Assembly: GCA_020060485.1 (NCBI GenBank)
Contig: JAGVAB010000160.1
Location: 1-57,001, forward strand
Reading direction: 5' to 3'
DNA: 57,001 bases
From: Anaerolineales bacterium
Lineage (GTDB): Bacteria > Chloroflexota > Anaerolineae > Anaerolineales > Anaerolineaceae
Positions within the stretch are counted from its first letter, which is position 1. Each line of letters starts with the position of its first letter. The translations under genes were made by a program, and so were the position numbers. The notes below the pieces were generated by a model. It made no database searches and was not told where the DNA came from. It was given only the letters and a program-made list of their open reading frames with translations. Positions 37,468-46,529 of the stretch are shown here, piece by piece.

Positions 37468-38511
37468 TTAACAGAACAAGCCTTGCGGGATTGCCGCATC
37501 GCTTAAGGACTCCAATACTTTGTGGGTATTCAAACCCATCTTGTCCATCACATTTTGCAGGGTTTCCCTGGCCACCGGCCGCGCCCGCTCGGTGCCTTCA
37601 TTGAGGATATCGATCAATTGCGTGGGGCGGGCGGCAAATTCTGCACGCGCGGCACGCAGCGGGGCCAGAGTTTCATTCATCACCTGGGCCAGGTGCTGTT
37701 TAACCGCCACGTCGCCGATCTTGCCAGCCTGATAGAGCGCCTTCATTTGCATCAAAGCAGCGGCATCCGCTTCAAAAATGGCGAGGTATTCGAAAAGCGG
37801 ATTGTCCTCGACATGTCCGGGGTCGGTGGCGCGCAAGCGGCTGGGATCGGTGTACATTTGCATGACCTTGGCCGTGGTCTCTTCGGGGGTGTCCTTCAGG
37901 TAGATGGCATTTCCGTAGGAGGCATGCATGGTGCGCTTGTCAATCCCGGACAGGCGCGGCGTTTGTGAGAGCAGAGCTTCTGGCTCGGGGAAGGTTTGGC
38001 CATATAACTGGTTGAAGCGCCGGGCGATCTCCCGCGAGAGTTCCAGATGAGGTAACTGGTCTTCACCCACCGGCACGGTTTGGGCCTGGTAGAGCAGGAT
38101 GTCGGCGGCTTGCAGCACCGGGTAGGTCAACAGGCCCAGAGATGGATTAAGGTTCAGTTCCTTGACCTGTTCTTTGTAGGTTGGCACGCGCTCCAGGCGG
38201 GACACCGAGACCAGCATGGCGAGCAGCATGCTCAACTGCACATGTTGGGGTATGGCCGATTGCAGGATGATCGCCGAACGCTGCGGGTCGATGCCTGCCG
38301 CCAGCCAGTCGGCGACCATTTCGAGGGTATGCTGCCCGATCTTTTGCGGATGTTCGTAATCTGTGGTCAACATATGCAGGTCGGCTACCAGGAAAAAGCA
38401 ATCGTAGCTGTTCTGCAATTGTGCCCAATTGTTCAACGTGCCATACAGGTGACCGATATGGCGAGGGCCGGTTGGGCGGTGTCCGGTGAGGATTCTTTTG
38501 AGCGTGTCCAT
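37468..38511 (-). CDS. trpS: Tryptophanyl-tRNA synthetase with degenerate KMSKS loop
   Basis: Charges tRNA-Trp; 347 residues, class Ic synthetase. HIGH motif is perfect (HIGH at 18-21 in RPTGPRHIGHLYGTL). The family blocks MLLAMLVSVSRLERVPTYKEQ, YPVLQAADILLYQAQTVPVGEDQ and MYTDPSRLRATDPG are present. At the KMSKS position the sequence reads TMHAS (194-198, within RTMHASYGN), so the second lysine of the loop is Ala. A T-box leader with a Trp-type specifier lies directly upstream. GGAGAC precedes the ATG. It may be an auxiliary or specialised TrpRS rather than the only copy; one window cannot decide. Confidence 0.93.
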   Translation of the reverse strand: MDTLKRILTGHRPTGPRHIGHLYGTLNNWAQLQNSYDCFFLVADLHMLTTDYEHPQKIGQHTLEMVADWLAAGIDPQRSAIILQSAIPQHVQLSMLLAMLVSVSRLERVPTYKEQVKELNLNPSLGLLTYPVLQAADILLYQAQTVPVGEDQLPHLELSREIARRFNQLYGQTFPEPEALLSQTPRLSGIDKRTMHASYGNAIYLKDTPEETTAKVMQMYTDPSRLRATDPGHVEDNPLFEYLAIFEADAAALMQMKALYQAGKIGDVAVKQHLAQVMNETLAPLRAARAEFAARPTQLIDILNEGTERARPVARETLQNVMDKMGLNTHKVLESLSDAAIPQGLFC

Positions 38512-38534
38512 TTTTGTCTCCTTGTGCTTTAATC

Positions 38535-38920
38535 AAAAATAGCGTTCATCTCCGCAGAGACGAACGCTTGCAAGTCCGTGGTGCCACTCTGGTTAAGCTG
38601 GTTTTTTGTGAACGCACACTGGGCTGGTCGAAGTGCACAATGTGATTAACAAAAAATTCCACCGGTGATGCAAAAATTGGTGGAAAAAACCAGCTTCACT
38701 CTTTTCGGATACGACAACCTGAAACAGGTTGGTTATATCCTTTACCCTGATAACGGTGGCAACTCCGGCACAGGTTACTGGCCCAACTGGGGCGTTCTCC
38801 CTGCAACTCCAAGGTCCATTCCACATCGTCTCGCGGGCAGGCTCTCACCTTTCCCTGCTCTCTGTACCGTTTGGCCGATGTGTACTCGTCCTCTTCACAG
38901 TCTTTGTTCAGTCAATTGTT
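38535..38920 (-). promoter_or_regulatory. Tryptophan T-box riboswitch leader of trpS-trpB
   Basis: On the minus strand the T-box core AGAGTGGCACCACGG (38590-38576) matches the consensus GGTGG-ACCGCGG. It is followed by an intrinsic terminator: stem arms 38568-38557 and 38552-38541 with U-run at 38539-38535. CAGAG (38591-38587) can instead pair with CTCTG (38559-38555), the antiterminator, which excludes the terminator stem. A stem-I-like region with AGGTGAGAGCC is near 38840. Specifier candidates are TGG at 38818-38816 or 38823-38821, both followed by A. A 13-bp inverted repeat (38595-38607 with 38684-38696) and an inner hairpin occupy the middle of the leader. Uncharged tRNA-Trp should permit read-through. 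Confidence 0.85.
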
Positions 38921-38926
38921 GACTAG

Positions 38927-38954
38927 ATTATAAGGAGATTGGGGGATTTGTCAA
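38927..38954 (-). promoter_or_regulatory. Promoter of the trpS T-box operon
   Basis: Perfect TTGACA (38954-38949) and perfect TATAAT (38932-38927) with a 16-base spacer on the minus strand. The strongest promoter seen in the window, consistent with control by attenuation downstream. Confidence 0.85.
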
Positions 38955-39000
38955 GGGGAATGGGTAGAATTTTTACGCAAAGGATTAAACTTACTGGATG

Positions 39001-39565
39001 CGGACAGGTTCGCTTCGCTGAACCTGTCCCTACGGCGCTGGATGATTTTCAGAATGACGCGGTTATTTGGTAGAGACAGGTCATTGACCTGTCCGCAGTG
39101 CCGCCAGCCCTGGGGTTTGAATTTGGATGGATGGTAATTGTATGCGTTGACAGGGTGGACAGGTTCGCTTTGCTGAACCTGTCCCTACGGTGCTGGATGA
39201 TTTTCAGAATGACGCAATTTTTTGGTAGGGACAGGTCATTGACCTGTCCGCAGCGCCGCAATCCCTGGGGTTTGAATTTGGATGGATGGTAATAGTTTGC
39301 GTTGACAGGGCGGACAGGTTCGCTTCGCTGAACCTGTCCCTACGGTGCTGGATGATTTTCAGAATGACGTAATTTTAGGGTAGGAATGGATCAATGACCT
39401 GTCCGCAGCGCTGCGATCTCGGGGTTCGAATTTGGATGGATGAGGCTTGTTTGCATTGACAGGGCGGACAGGTTCGCTTCGCTGAACCTGTCCCTACGGT
39501 GCTGGATGATTTTCAGAATGACGCAATTTTTTGGTAGGGACAGGTCATTGACCTGTCCGCAGCGC
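39001..39565. repeat. Tandem array of a ~155-bp hairpin-rich intergenic repeat (3.7 copies)
   Basis: Copies begin at 39001, 39156, 39311 and 39465 (periods 155, 155, 154); the fourth stops at about 39565, two bases before the thyX stop. Each copy has a first hairpin of 10 bp (GGACAGGTTC with GAACCTGTCC around an 8-base loop) about 55 bases ahead of a second, nearly loop-less palindrome (GACAGGTCA with TGACCTGTC). The invariant linker reads CTGGATGATTTTCAGAATGACG. Copy 3 has a damaged second hairpin. No open frame continues across the copies. Confidence 0.9.
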
Positions 39566-39566
39566 T

Positions 39567-40991
39567 TCACGCGGTTTGCAAAAAATGCTTTTCTTCAATG
39601 CTTTGCCAGGTCTCGCCCGGCGTCAGGCGCAGGTATTTCCCCAGTAGAGGCGCAACTGTCTGGATCTGCTCGGCGATGCGATAGGCGGCGCGGCGCATGG
39701 CATAGTGGGCGTTCTCGGCGCTGCGCAGGTTGATCAGGTGGTCGGCGCTGCGCAGGTTGAAGGTCAGCAGAACCCGCCGATTGAAGGCATTGGGCACCAC
39801 ATAACTGGCGAGGTGCGGGTTGAAATCAGCCAGGGTGTTATAGGCCTCGCGGGCAGTTTCCATTGCAGCCTGGTAGGGATGCAAAAAGCCGGCGCGTTCG
39901 ATATCCCGCGGGATGGCATAGCCCAGGTCAGTTGTCAGCGCCTGCGGGGTTTGGGTCATCATGCGGTGGCGTTTCAATTCAAAATAGGCGCCCTGGTCGA
40001 GCACCAGGTCTACGGTGAATTGTGCGTATTCCAGTTCACGCGGCGGAATGTCGTGGCGGGTCAGGCTGCCCATCAGGGTATCGGACAGGCGCAGCCGGTC
40101 TTCAACAGAAAGGGCTTGCACATGCGCCAGGCAGTCGTTGAAAGAAAGGCCCCCGTGGCGGTACAGGGCGGCCGCCAGCACGCGCATTTCGCTTTTCTCG
40201 TCAAACTGTACAAGTTGACACCAATCCCCTGTTTTCAGGGCTGCTGTGACCGCCCCTGCGGCAGTGGTCAGATTTGCCGCGGCGCTTTGCCAGTGCGGGT
40301 TGCAGGTGGCATACTTGACCAGGGTGGGTGCTTCTGCCTGGGCCACGGCTTTGATCTCTTCGCCCAGGGCTTGCACTTCCAGCAGCGGGTGAGAGAGCAT
40401 CTTGCACAGGGCGTGCTCCAGGGCGCGGGCATTGATGCTCACGCCCACGTTTGCCATGGATGCGGCAGGCAGCAGATAGCGGCAGGAATCGATGTACTGT
40501 GAACGGATGCGGCCTTCATAGCGGGCGCTGCTTTCGCCAGGCTGCTGCGGATTCTCTTTGGTGATCAGGGCTTTGACGACTGGCAGCGAATCAAGATAGG
40601 TCTGGAACAGGGATTTACAGACATGCGTATAGGTATCACGCAGCGCGTGATTGGCCAGCTCTTCGGGGATGAAGAAATCTTCGGCACTCCATTCCTGGTA
40701 GCGGGTGGATTTTTCGGTGTAGGAGGCCAGGCGGTTGCCTTCGATGGTTTCCACTGCCAGGCGGGAGATATTCTCCAGTGCGATGTGCAGCACGGCATGT
40801 TCGGCCACCGAGGAATGTCCATAGCCCACCACCCATTTTTCATGGAACTCGGCGCTTTTTTCGTTGGTCAATTCTTCGGCGATCTCGGCAAAGGAGAGCG
40901 GCGAGCGCGAAGTCTTGGCAAAGGTAACGGCGATCGTCTCCGGGCTGAGCTTCTGCGGTTCCAGCAGATATACGCGTCTTTCAGGCGGCAT
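39567..40991 (-). CDS. thyX: Flavin-dependent thymidylate synthase, two-domain ThyX
   Basis: Makes dTMP from dUMP with methylene-THF and FAD. The 474-residue product is about twice the usual ThyX length and contains two ThyX-like halves. N-half: GYGHSSVAEHA (57-67), ISRLAVE, then GNRLASYTEKSTRY (85-98), where the RHR triad is GNR but the S-x-x-E-x-S-x-R-Y part is kept. C-half: KRHRMMTQTPQ with RHR intact at 341-343, but without the STRY part. The halves look complementary. The start at 40991 overlaps ribF by 11 bases; the longer frame lies inside ribF. FAD made by RibF is its cofactor. Confidence 0.88.
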   Translation of the reverse strand: MPPERRVYLLEPQKLSPETIAVTFAKTSRSPLSFAEIAEELTNEKSAEFHEKWVVGYGHSSVAEHAVLHIALENISRLAVETIEGNRLASYTEKSTRYQEWSAEDFFIPEELANHALRDTYTHVCKSLFQTYLDSLPVVKALITKENPQQPGESSARYEGRIRSQYIDSCRYLLPAASMANVGVSINARALEHALCKMLSHPLLEVQALGEEIKAVAQAEAPTLVKYATCNPHWQSAAANLTTAAGAVTAALKTGDWCQLVQFDEKSEMRVLAAALYRHGGLSFNDCLAHVQALSVEDRLRLSDTLMGSLTRHDIPPRELEYAQFTVDLVLDQGAYFELKRHRMMTQTPQALTTDLGYAIPRDIERAGFLHPYQAAMETAREAYNTLADFNPHLASYVVPNAFNRRVLLTFNLRSADHLINLRSAENAHYAMRRAAYRIAEQIQTVAPLLGKYLRLTPGETWQSIEEKHFLQTA

Positions 40992-41910
40992 GGCGCAGGG
41001 TCTCCCTTGCAGTTTCAATGTCCTGGTTGATTTGCTCCAGGAGGGCGTTGACCGAATCAAATTTCTTTTCCGGCCGGATGAATTGCACAAAATCAATGAT
41101 CAAATTGCTGGCATACAGATCGCCGCTAAAATCGAGCAGATGGGCTTCGATCTTGGGAACCAGCAGTCCATTGTCAAAGGTGGGATGCACACCGATGTTG
41201 GTCACCGAAGCGATCCGTTCCTCACCCAGACGCGCCCAGGTGGCATACACGCCTTTGGGCGGGATCAGGCGGTCGGGGGGGTAATCCAGGTTGGCGGTGG
41301 GGATGCCCAGCTTGCCGCCACGCCGGTCACCATAAGTCACGCTGCCGCTGACGGTATACCAGCGGCCCAGCAACCTGGCGGCCAGGGCAATGTCATGGTT
41401 TTCCAGGGCTTTGCGTACCCGGCTTGAAGAAACGATCTCGCCATCCAGGGTGACCGGTGGGATGACATCCACTTCATAGTCCTGGTGCAGTCCCAAAGCG
41501 CGCAAAGTTTCAATGTTGCCCTGGCGGTTGCGGCCAAGAGAAAAATCATGCCCCACGATCATTTTTTGAGGGTGCAAGCGGGCAACCACCTGCTGCATGA
41601 AGGTCTCTGCGGTTTGCTGCGCCATTTGCGGAGTGAATTCGAGAGTCACAGTGAGATCCACGCCGAGGTCTGCCAAAAAACCGGCGCGTTCATCGGCAGT
41701 AGTCAGATAGAAAGCGCCGGTATTTTTGCCCAGAACAGCTCCAGGGTGGGGGAAAAAGGTCAGCACGACGGAAGGGCAATGGGCTTGCCGGGCTTCGTTC
41801 ACAAGCCGGCGAACGATCGCCTGGTGGCCAAGGTGTACGCCATCAAATGCCCCGATGGTTACGCAGGCTTTGCTCAGAAGTATTGAATCCAGTGATCGAT
41901 GATGTTCCAT
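40981..41910 (-). CDS. ribF: Bifunctional riboflavin kinase/FAD synthetase
   Basis: Phosphorylates riboflavin to FMN and adenylates FMN to FAD. 309 residues. N-terminal nucleotidyltransferase: TIGAFDGVHLGHQAIV and VGHDFSLGRNRQGN, SSSRVRKAL. C-terminal kinase: GRWYTVSGSV, GIPTANLDYP, GVYATWA and the late KIEAHLLDF with catalytic Glu. No clear ribosome-binding site. It lies between truB and thyX and overlaps thyX. Confidence 0.95.
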   Translation of the reverse strand: MEHHRSLDSILLSKACVTIGAFDGVHLGHQAIVRRLVNEARQAHCPSVVLTFFPHPGAVLGKNTGAFYLTTADERAGFLADLGVDLTVTLEFTPQMAQQTAETFMQQVVARLHPQKMIVGHDFSLGRNRQGNIETLRALGLHQDYEVDVIPPVTLDGEIVSSSRVRKALENHDIALAARLLGRWYTVSGSVTYGDRRGGKLGIPTANLDYPPDRLIPPKGVYATWARLGEERIASVTNIGVHPTFDNGLLVPKIEAHLLDFSGDLYASNLIIDFVQFIRPEKKFDSVNALLEQINQDIETARETLRHAA

Positions 41911-41985
41911 GCAGTTTTCATGAAACCCCGCGTGAAATCAACAACGGGGTTTGAGGATGAATAATGATCAAGTGAAGCGCCAGGC

Positions 41986-42900
41986 TCAGGAGAAGAACAC
42001 CTTTTTGGGCTGCCATTCGACAGTTTCAGGGTCCAGTTCCAGCAAGGCGATCAACTCTCCCTGTTCACTGATGCCGCGCACCATTTTGCCTAGTTCGGCA
42101 TCAGCCGGAATGCGGTGACCATGCCGCACGGCATCCACCTGGTCTGAGTCCAATTCCACAGAAGGCCAGTCCGAAAGTGCTTCAGCAGCCGGGATCAGGT
42201 ACTGGTACCAGGAGCCGTTATCAAACGCATCGCGCAGTTTGTTCAATGGCACTGAGTCACGCAGGGTGAAGCGTCCGCTCTTGGTGCGCCGCAGGCCGAT
42301 CAGGTGTGCGCCGCAGCCCAGTTCTTTACCCAGGTCGTTGGCCAGCGAACGGACGTAGGTGCCGGATGAGCAGTAAACATCGATCACTGCTTCGGGGGGC
42401 GCCCATTCCAGCAGTTCCAGGCTGTGCACCTGAATGATGCGCGGTTCGAGGTCAACTTCTTCGCCCTGACGGGCCATTTCGTAGGCTTTACGGCCTTTGA
42501 CCTTGACGGCTGAATAGGGTGGAGGAACCTGTTCAATTTCACCGATAAATTTACCCAGCGCGTTTTCAAACATTTCTTCGCTGATCTCGTCCGGTGATGC
42601 AGTTTGGGTGATCTCTCCCTCGGCGTCAAAGGTATCGGTGCTGCTGCCCAGTCGGATAATGGCCTGGTAGCGTTTGTCGGAAGCAGAGACATATTCGCTG
42701 AGACGGACTGCCGGGCCGATCAAAACCACCAGTACACCCGAGGCGCGTGGGTCCAACGTGCCGGTATGCCCGGCGCGGCGGATGCCAGTGCCTTTGCGCA
42801 CGGCTTGAACGATGTCGTGGGAAGTCAAGCCCACGGGTTTGTCAATGACCAGAACTCCGGAAATTGCGTTCTTGATATCAATATTACTTTCGTTTGTCAT
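41986..42900 (-). CDS. truB: tRNA pseudouridine-55 synthase
   Basis: Modifies U55 of tRNA. 304 residues with the N-terminal VLVIDKPVGLTSHDIV, the catalytic Asp in HTGTLDPRASGVLVV, KRYQAIIRLG, PPYSAVKVKGRKAYEMAR and CSSGTYVRSLANDLG. Standard member of the nusA-infB operon, between nrnA and ribF. Confidence 0.96.
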   Translation of the reverse strand: MTNESNIDIKNAISGVLVIDKPVGLTSHDIVQAVRKGTGIRRAGHTGTLDPRASGVLVVLIGPAVRLSEYVSASDKRYQAIIRLGSSTDTFDAEGEITQTASPDEISEEMFENALGKFIGEIEQVPPPYSAVKVKGRKAYEMARQGEEVDLEPRIIQVHSLELLEWAPPEAVIDVYCSSGTYVRSLANDLGKELGCGAHLIGLRRTKSGRFTLRDSVPLNKLRDAFDNGSWYQYLIPAAEALSDWPSVELDSDQVDAVRHGHRIPADAELGKMVRGISEQGELIALLELDPETVEWQPKKVFFS

Positions 42901-42943
42901 AATCGTATCCCCATCAAGAGAAACAGATGTCCCTTTCCAATTA

Positions 42944-43930
42944 TTATAGACCAGAAAAGTTGTTTTGGGGTATGGTGCCCAGATCCAAAAGAGTCTGGGT
43001 GGCCTCGAGGATGCGTGCAGTCACTTCTGGCATTGTGCCAGGCAGGTCTGCCCCGGCCGCGGCCGGGTGGCCGCCGCCGCCAAAGGCCAGCGCCAGGTTG
43101 GAAACGTCCAGATTCGGTTTGGCGCGCCAACTGACTTTGATGTGGTGATTTTCTGATTCCAGAAATACGATGGCAACATCGGCGTCATCGATGCTGGCAA
43201 GCAGATTAATGATATCTGCACTGCCCTTGCCATTAAAACCGGCCAGTTTTTTGTCTTCATTGGTGATGCTGGTCCATACGATGCGGCCGTGACGTTCCAA
43301 CCGGCTTAGCCCCAGTCCCCAGAGTCTGGTTTCGGCAAAACTGCGGGTGACCAGGGCCTGATTGTACAGCTCACTGATATTGGCGCCATGGTCTACCAGG
43401 GTGGCCGCCAGGCGCAGAGTGTCGCCGGTGACGTTGGAGGTGCGGAAGCCAATGGTGTCGGTGATCATGCCGGTCAACAGGGCCTCGGCTGCCGGCAGGG
43501 TAAGCGGCAGGTCCCATCGTTCCAGATGGGCGGTGATCACTCCGGCGGTGGAGGCTTCCGGCTCGACCAGGTTATGGCGGGCGAACATCAAATTGGTGAT
43601 GTGGTGATCAATGTTGATATCGGGCTGCTTTTCACCCAAGCTGCCGCCAGTGCGCTCCAGGTCGGAACAATCCACCACCACTGACAGGTCAAATGGTTCT
43701 TTGGCCGCGGACAGTACCTGGTCTGCACCACTGAGATAGCGGAAGGCAGAGGGAATGCCATCTGCCAGAACCATCTGCACATCTTTGCCCATGGCCATCA
43801 AGGAAAGACCCAGCCCCAATACCGAGCCAACTGCATCTCCATCAGGGCGAATGTGGGAGGTCAACAGGATAAGGGAGGCATCATGCAGCAATTGGCGGAT
43901 GGTGTCGTCCTGTTCACTGATGACTGTCAT
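42944..43930 (-). CDS. nrnA: DHH/DHHA1 phosphoesterase (NrnA type)
   Basis: Predicted bifunctional oligoribonuclease/pAp phosphatase: degrades short RNA oligomers and 3'-phosphoadenosine 5'-phosphate. 328 residues with metal motifs HIRPDGDAVGS, VVDCSD, the DHH triad in NIDHHITN, a TGMITDTIGFR motif, and the C-terminal DHHA1 motif FGGGGHPAAAG. Its start overlaps the end of rbfA by 17 bases, so translation is coupled. Confidence 0.92.
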   Translation of the reverse strand: MTVISEQDDTIRQLLHDASLILLTSHIRPDGDAVGSVLGLGLSLMAMGKDVQMVLADGIPSAFRYLSGADQVLSAAKEPFDLSVVVDCSDLERTGGSLGEKQPDINIDHHITNLMFARHNLVEPEASTAGVITAHLERWDLPLTLPAAEALLTGMITDTIGFRTSNVTGDTLRLAATLVDHGANISELYNQALVTRSFAETRLWGLGLSRLERHGRIVWTSITNEDKKLAGFNGKGSADIINLLASIDDADVAIVFLESENHHIKVSWRAKPNLDVSNLALAFGGGGHPAAAGADLPGTMPEVTARILEATQTLLDLGTIPQNNFSGL

Positions 43931-44297
43931 CGCCTTGATCCGATTGATCCGCTTCCTTGCGAATCTCCATTAGCAATTTTTCAATATGGTCAGCGCGTTC
44001 CGGGGTGGGATCCCAATAAAAGCGAATCTGGGGAAATGAGCGAAGCTGGGCGCGCTGGGCCAGTTCACGCCGCAGGAAGCCTTTGGCGTGCTCCAGTCCG
44101 GCCAGCACCTCTTTGGAGCGTTCCTGCCCTTCAACGGCAGAAACATAGATGCTGGCGTAAGAAAGTTCACGATCAACCTTGACCTCGGTGACCGTGATGC
44201 CGATCAATCGGGGATCCTGGATATTAAAGAGCAACAGTTCAGAAAGATCCTGCTGGATGCGATCTGCGATCCGTTGTAAACGCAATTGGGAAGGCAT
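43914..44297 (-). CDS. rbfA: Ribosome-binding factor A
   Basis: Assists late maturation of the 30S subunit and 16S rRNA processing. 127 residues, with the family pattern RIADRIQQDLSELL, DPRLIGITVTEVKV, SYASIYVS, AKGFLRRELAQRAQLR and PQIRFYWD. A short acidic/His tail ends the protein. Located after infB as in most bacteria. Confidence 0.95.
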   Translation of the reverse strand: MPSQLRLQRIADRIQQDLSELLLFNIQDPRLIGITVTEVKVDRELSYASIYVSAVEGQERSKEVLAGLEHAKGFLRRELAQRAQLRSFPQIRFYWDPTPERADHIEKLLMEIRKEADQSDQGDDSHQ

Positions 44298-44320
44298 GTT
44301 TGACTCCTATCCTGCGGGCA

Positions 44321-46108
44321 CTAACCGCCAAAGCGTTCCAAGGTGAAGCATTGAATAGAATCTCCAGCCTCGACATCATTGAAGTTCTTGAATGACATGC
44401 CACATTCGAAACCCTGGCGGACTTCACGCACGTCATCTTTTTCATGTTTGAGGGAAGCTAATTCACCTTCGTATATCTTTTCGTCATTGCGCAAGATGCG
44501 CACTTTGGCATTGCGCCGGATTTCGCCTTTGACGATCCGGCAGCCAGCCACCTGACCGACCTTGGTAACATGAAAGATCGCCAGCACATCAGCTTCGCCG
44601 ATGATCTTTTCTTTGTATTCCGGTTCCAGCATACCTTTGAGAGCTTTTTCGATGTCTTCCATCAGGCGGTAGATGATCTCATATACGCGGATGGAAACGC
44701 CCTCAGCATCTGCCAGGCGGCGGGCGGCCACATCGGCGGTAACATTGAAACCCACCACGAAAGCATCCGAGGCAGCGGCCAGCATGACATCGTTTTCACT
44801 GATGTTACCAGTGGAAGCATGCAGGATATTGACCTTGATGTCGCCTTCTTTGAGTTCTTCAAGGGAATTGGTGATTGGTTCCAGTGAGCCTTGTACATCA
44901 GCTTTTACGATCAGGCGCAGTTCTTTGATTTCTCCGGCCTGGTAGCGGATGAACAAGTCTTCCAGGCTGGCTTTGTGGGTTGCAGCGGCCTGCCGGTCGG
45001 CGTGAGCCTGGACGCGCTCTTCCACCATTTGCCGGGCTTCGCGATCTGTTTCACAAGTCTGGAAAAGGTCTCCAGCGGCAGGCACATCTTTCAAACCGAT
45101 CACCTGCACCGGGGTGGAAGGGCCGGCCTTGCGGATGGGCTTGCCGCGAAAGTCGTACATGGCACGAATGCGGCCAGAGGCTTCGCCGGCGGTAATGATG
45201 TCACTTGTTTTCAGCGTGCCGTTTTGCACCAACAGGGTTGCCAGAACGCCTTTGGATTTATCAATCTCGGCTTCGATGACCGAGCCAAAGACTTTGCCTT
45301 CCGGGTTGGCGAGAATATTGGTGTTGTCTGCCACCAGCAAAATGGCTTCCAGCAGGTCTTCAATGCCGGTTTTTTGTTTGGCAGAAACCGGGACGATGAT
45401 GGTGTCGCCGTCCCATTCATCTGATACCAGACCTGCTTCGGCAAGCTGTTTTTTGACAAAGTCGGGGTTGGCATCCGGCCGGTCTATCTTGTTCAGAGCT
45501 ACGATGGTTGGAACCTGGGCGGCTTTTGTGTGGGCAATGGCTTCTCTGGTTTGGGGCATGACCCCGTCGTTGGCGGCTACCACCAGTACGACAATATCTG
45601 CACCCTGCGCGCCGCGGGCGCGCATGGCGGTAAAAGCCGCGTGCCCCGGGGTGTCCAGGAAGGTGATCTTGCGTCCGTTATGTTCCACCTGATACGCACC
45701 GATATGTTGGGTGATGCCGCCTGCTTCCCCGCCGGCTACATCCGTATGGCGGATGGCATCCAGCAGGGTGGTTTTGCCGTGGTCTACGTGCCCCAGGATG
45801 GTTACAACCGGCGGGCGGATGATCAGCTCTTCCTGTACTTCATCGCCAATCATTTGCCGCCAGAGAGGAACATCACCCTCGGGTTCTTTGATTTCTTCTT
45901 CAACCAGTTGAGGAACGGCTTCAAATCCCAATTCGGCAGCAACAATGGCTGCAGAGTCGAAGTCAATTGCCTGGTTGATGGTTACCATGACACCATTATC
46001 CATCAAGGCCTTGATGATCTTGATGGGACTTGTATCCAGTTCTTTTGCCAGGTCACGCACAACAATGCTGGCAGGCAGTTCAATCTTTCCTTGCCCGTTA
46101 TCGCTCAT
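44321..46108 (-). CDS. infB: Translation initiation factor IF-2 (short form)
   Basis: GTPase that delivers initiator tRNA. At 595 residues it lacks the long N-terminal region of enterobacterial IF-2 and begins close to the IF2_N helix ([16 protein letters not shown]). G-domain motifs: [22 protein letters not shown]. Domains II-IV follow. The ATG at 46108 is preferred: GAGGAGG sits 5 bases upstream, whereas a GTG two codons earlier is too close to it. Between ylxR and rbfA. Confidence 0.97.
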   Translation of the reverse strand: MSDNGQGKIELPASIVVRDLAKELDTSPIKIIKALMDNGVMVTINQAIDFDSAAIVAAELGFEAVPQLVEEEIKEPEGDVPLWRQMIGDEVQEELIIRPPVVTILGHVDHGKTTLLDAIRHTDVAGGEAGGITQHIGAYQVEHNGRKITFLDTPGHAAFTAMRARGAQGADIVVLVVAANDGVMPQTREAIAHTKAAQVPTIVALNKIDRPDANPDFVKKQLAEAGLVSDEWDGDTIIVPVSAKQKTGIEDLLEAILLVADNTNILANPEGKVFGSVIEAEIDKSKGVLATLLVQNGTLKTSDIITAGEASGRIRAMYDFRGKPIRKAGPSTPVQVIGLKDVPAAGDLFQTCETDREARQMVEERVQAHADRQAAATHKASLEDLFIRYQAGEIKELRLIVKADVQGSLEPITNSLEELKEGDIKVNILHASTGNISENDVMLAAASDAFVVGFNVTADVAARRLADAEGVSIRVYEIIYRLMEDIEKALKGMLEPEYKEKIIGEADVLAIFHVTKVGQVAGCRIVKGEIRRNAKVRILRNDEKIYEGELASLKHEKDDVREVRQGFECGMSFKNFNDVEAGDSIQCFTLERFGG

Positions 46109-46181
46109 GTGCACCTCCTCGAAAGTTCCCCCATTAAATGGATTTTTATTAAAAATCCTCGGTATTAATCATCCAATACTG

Positions 46182-46499
46182 TTATTTTGCAACGCTGTCC
46201 GGGGCACTTTCCATGCTCTCCGGCAGCAGGCCCATACAGGCCAACAACCGTTCCCGGTCGTCATTTGATATTTCTGTCCGCAAAGCGTGCGCCAGCGAAC
46301 CGTTGATCCCTTTTTGCCAACAAGACTGGAGGTTGTGCAGGTAAGCCCCGCGCCCGGCCATTTTCCCGGTCAGGTCTACCTGCACACCATCCGCTGTAGC
46401 CACGATGCGCGTCATTTCTTGTTTGGCTAAAACTTGCCTGCAACCCACGCATGTGCGTTGGGGAATGTGCCTTACTTTTTTGGGCCGTTTACCGGTCAT
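46182..46499 (-). CDS. ylxR: YlxR family RNA-binding protein
   Basis: A 105-residue protein with the YlxR signature RTCVGCRQVLAKQEMTRIV and the positively charged GRGAYLHN turn. The family is encoded between nusA and infB across bacteria and has been linked to RNase P modulation and transcription regulation. The C-terminus beyond about residue 85 is variable. Confidence 0.92.
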   Translation of the reverse strand: MTGKRPKKVRHIPQRTCVGCRQVLAKQEMTRIVATADGVQVDLTGKMAGRGAYLHNLQSCWQKGINGSLAHALRTEISNDDRERLLACMGLLPESMESAPDSVAK

Positions 46500-46529
46500 T
46501 TTGCACCATCCTGACGCCTGCGGGTAATT

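Noticed and set aside
39001..39565. Possible CRISPR array
   Set aside because: The period is 155 bases, the whole unit is conserved rather than alternating repeat and unique spacer, and no cas gene is near.
41922..41954. Hairpin AAACCCCG/CGGGGTTT between truB and ribF
   Set aside because: Loop is long, no T-run after it on the transcribed strand; not supported as a terminator.
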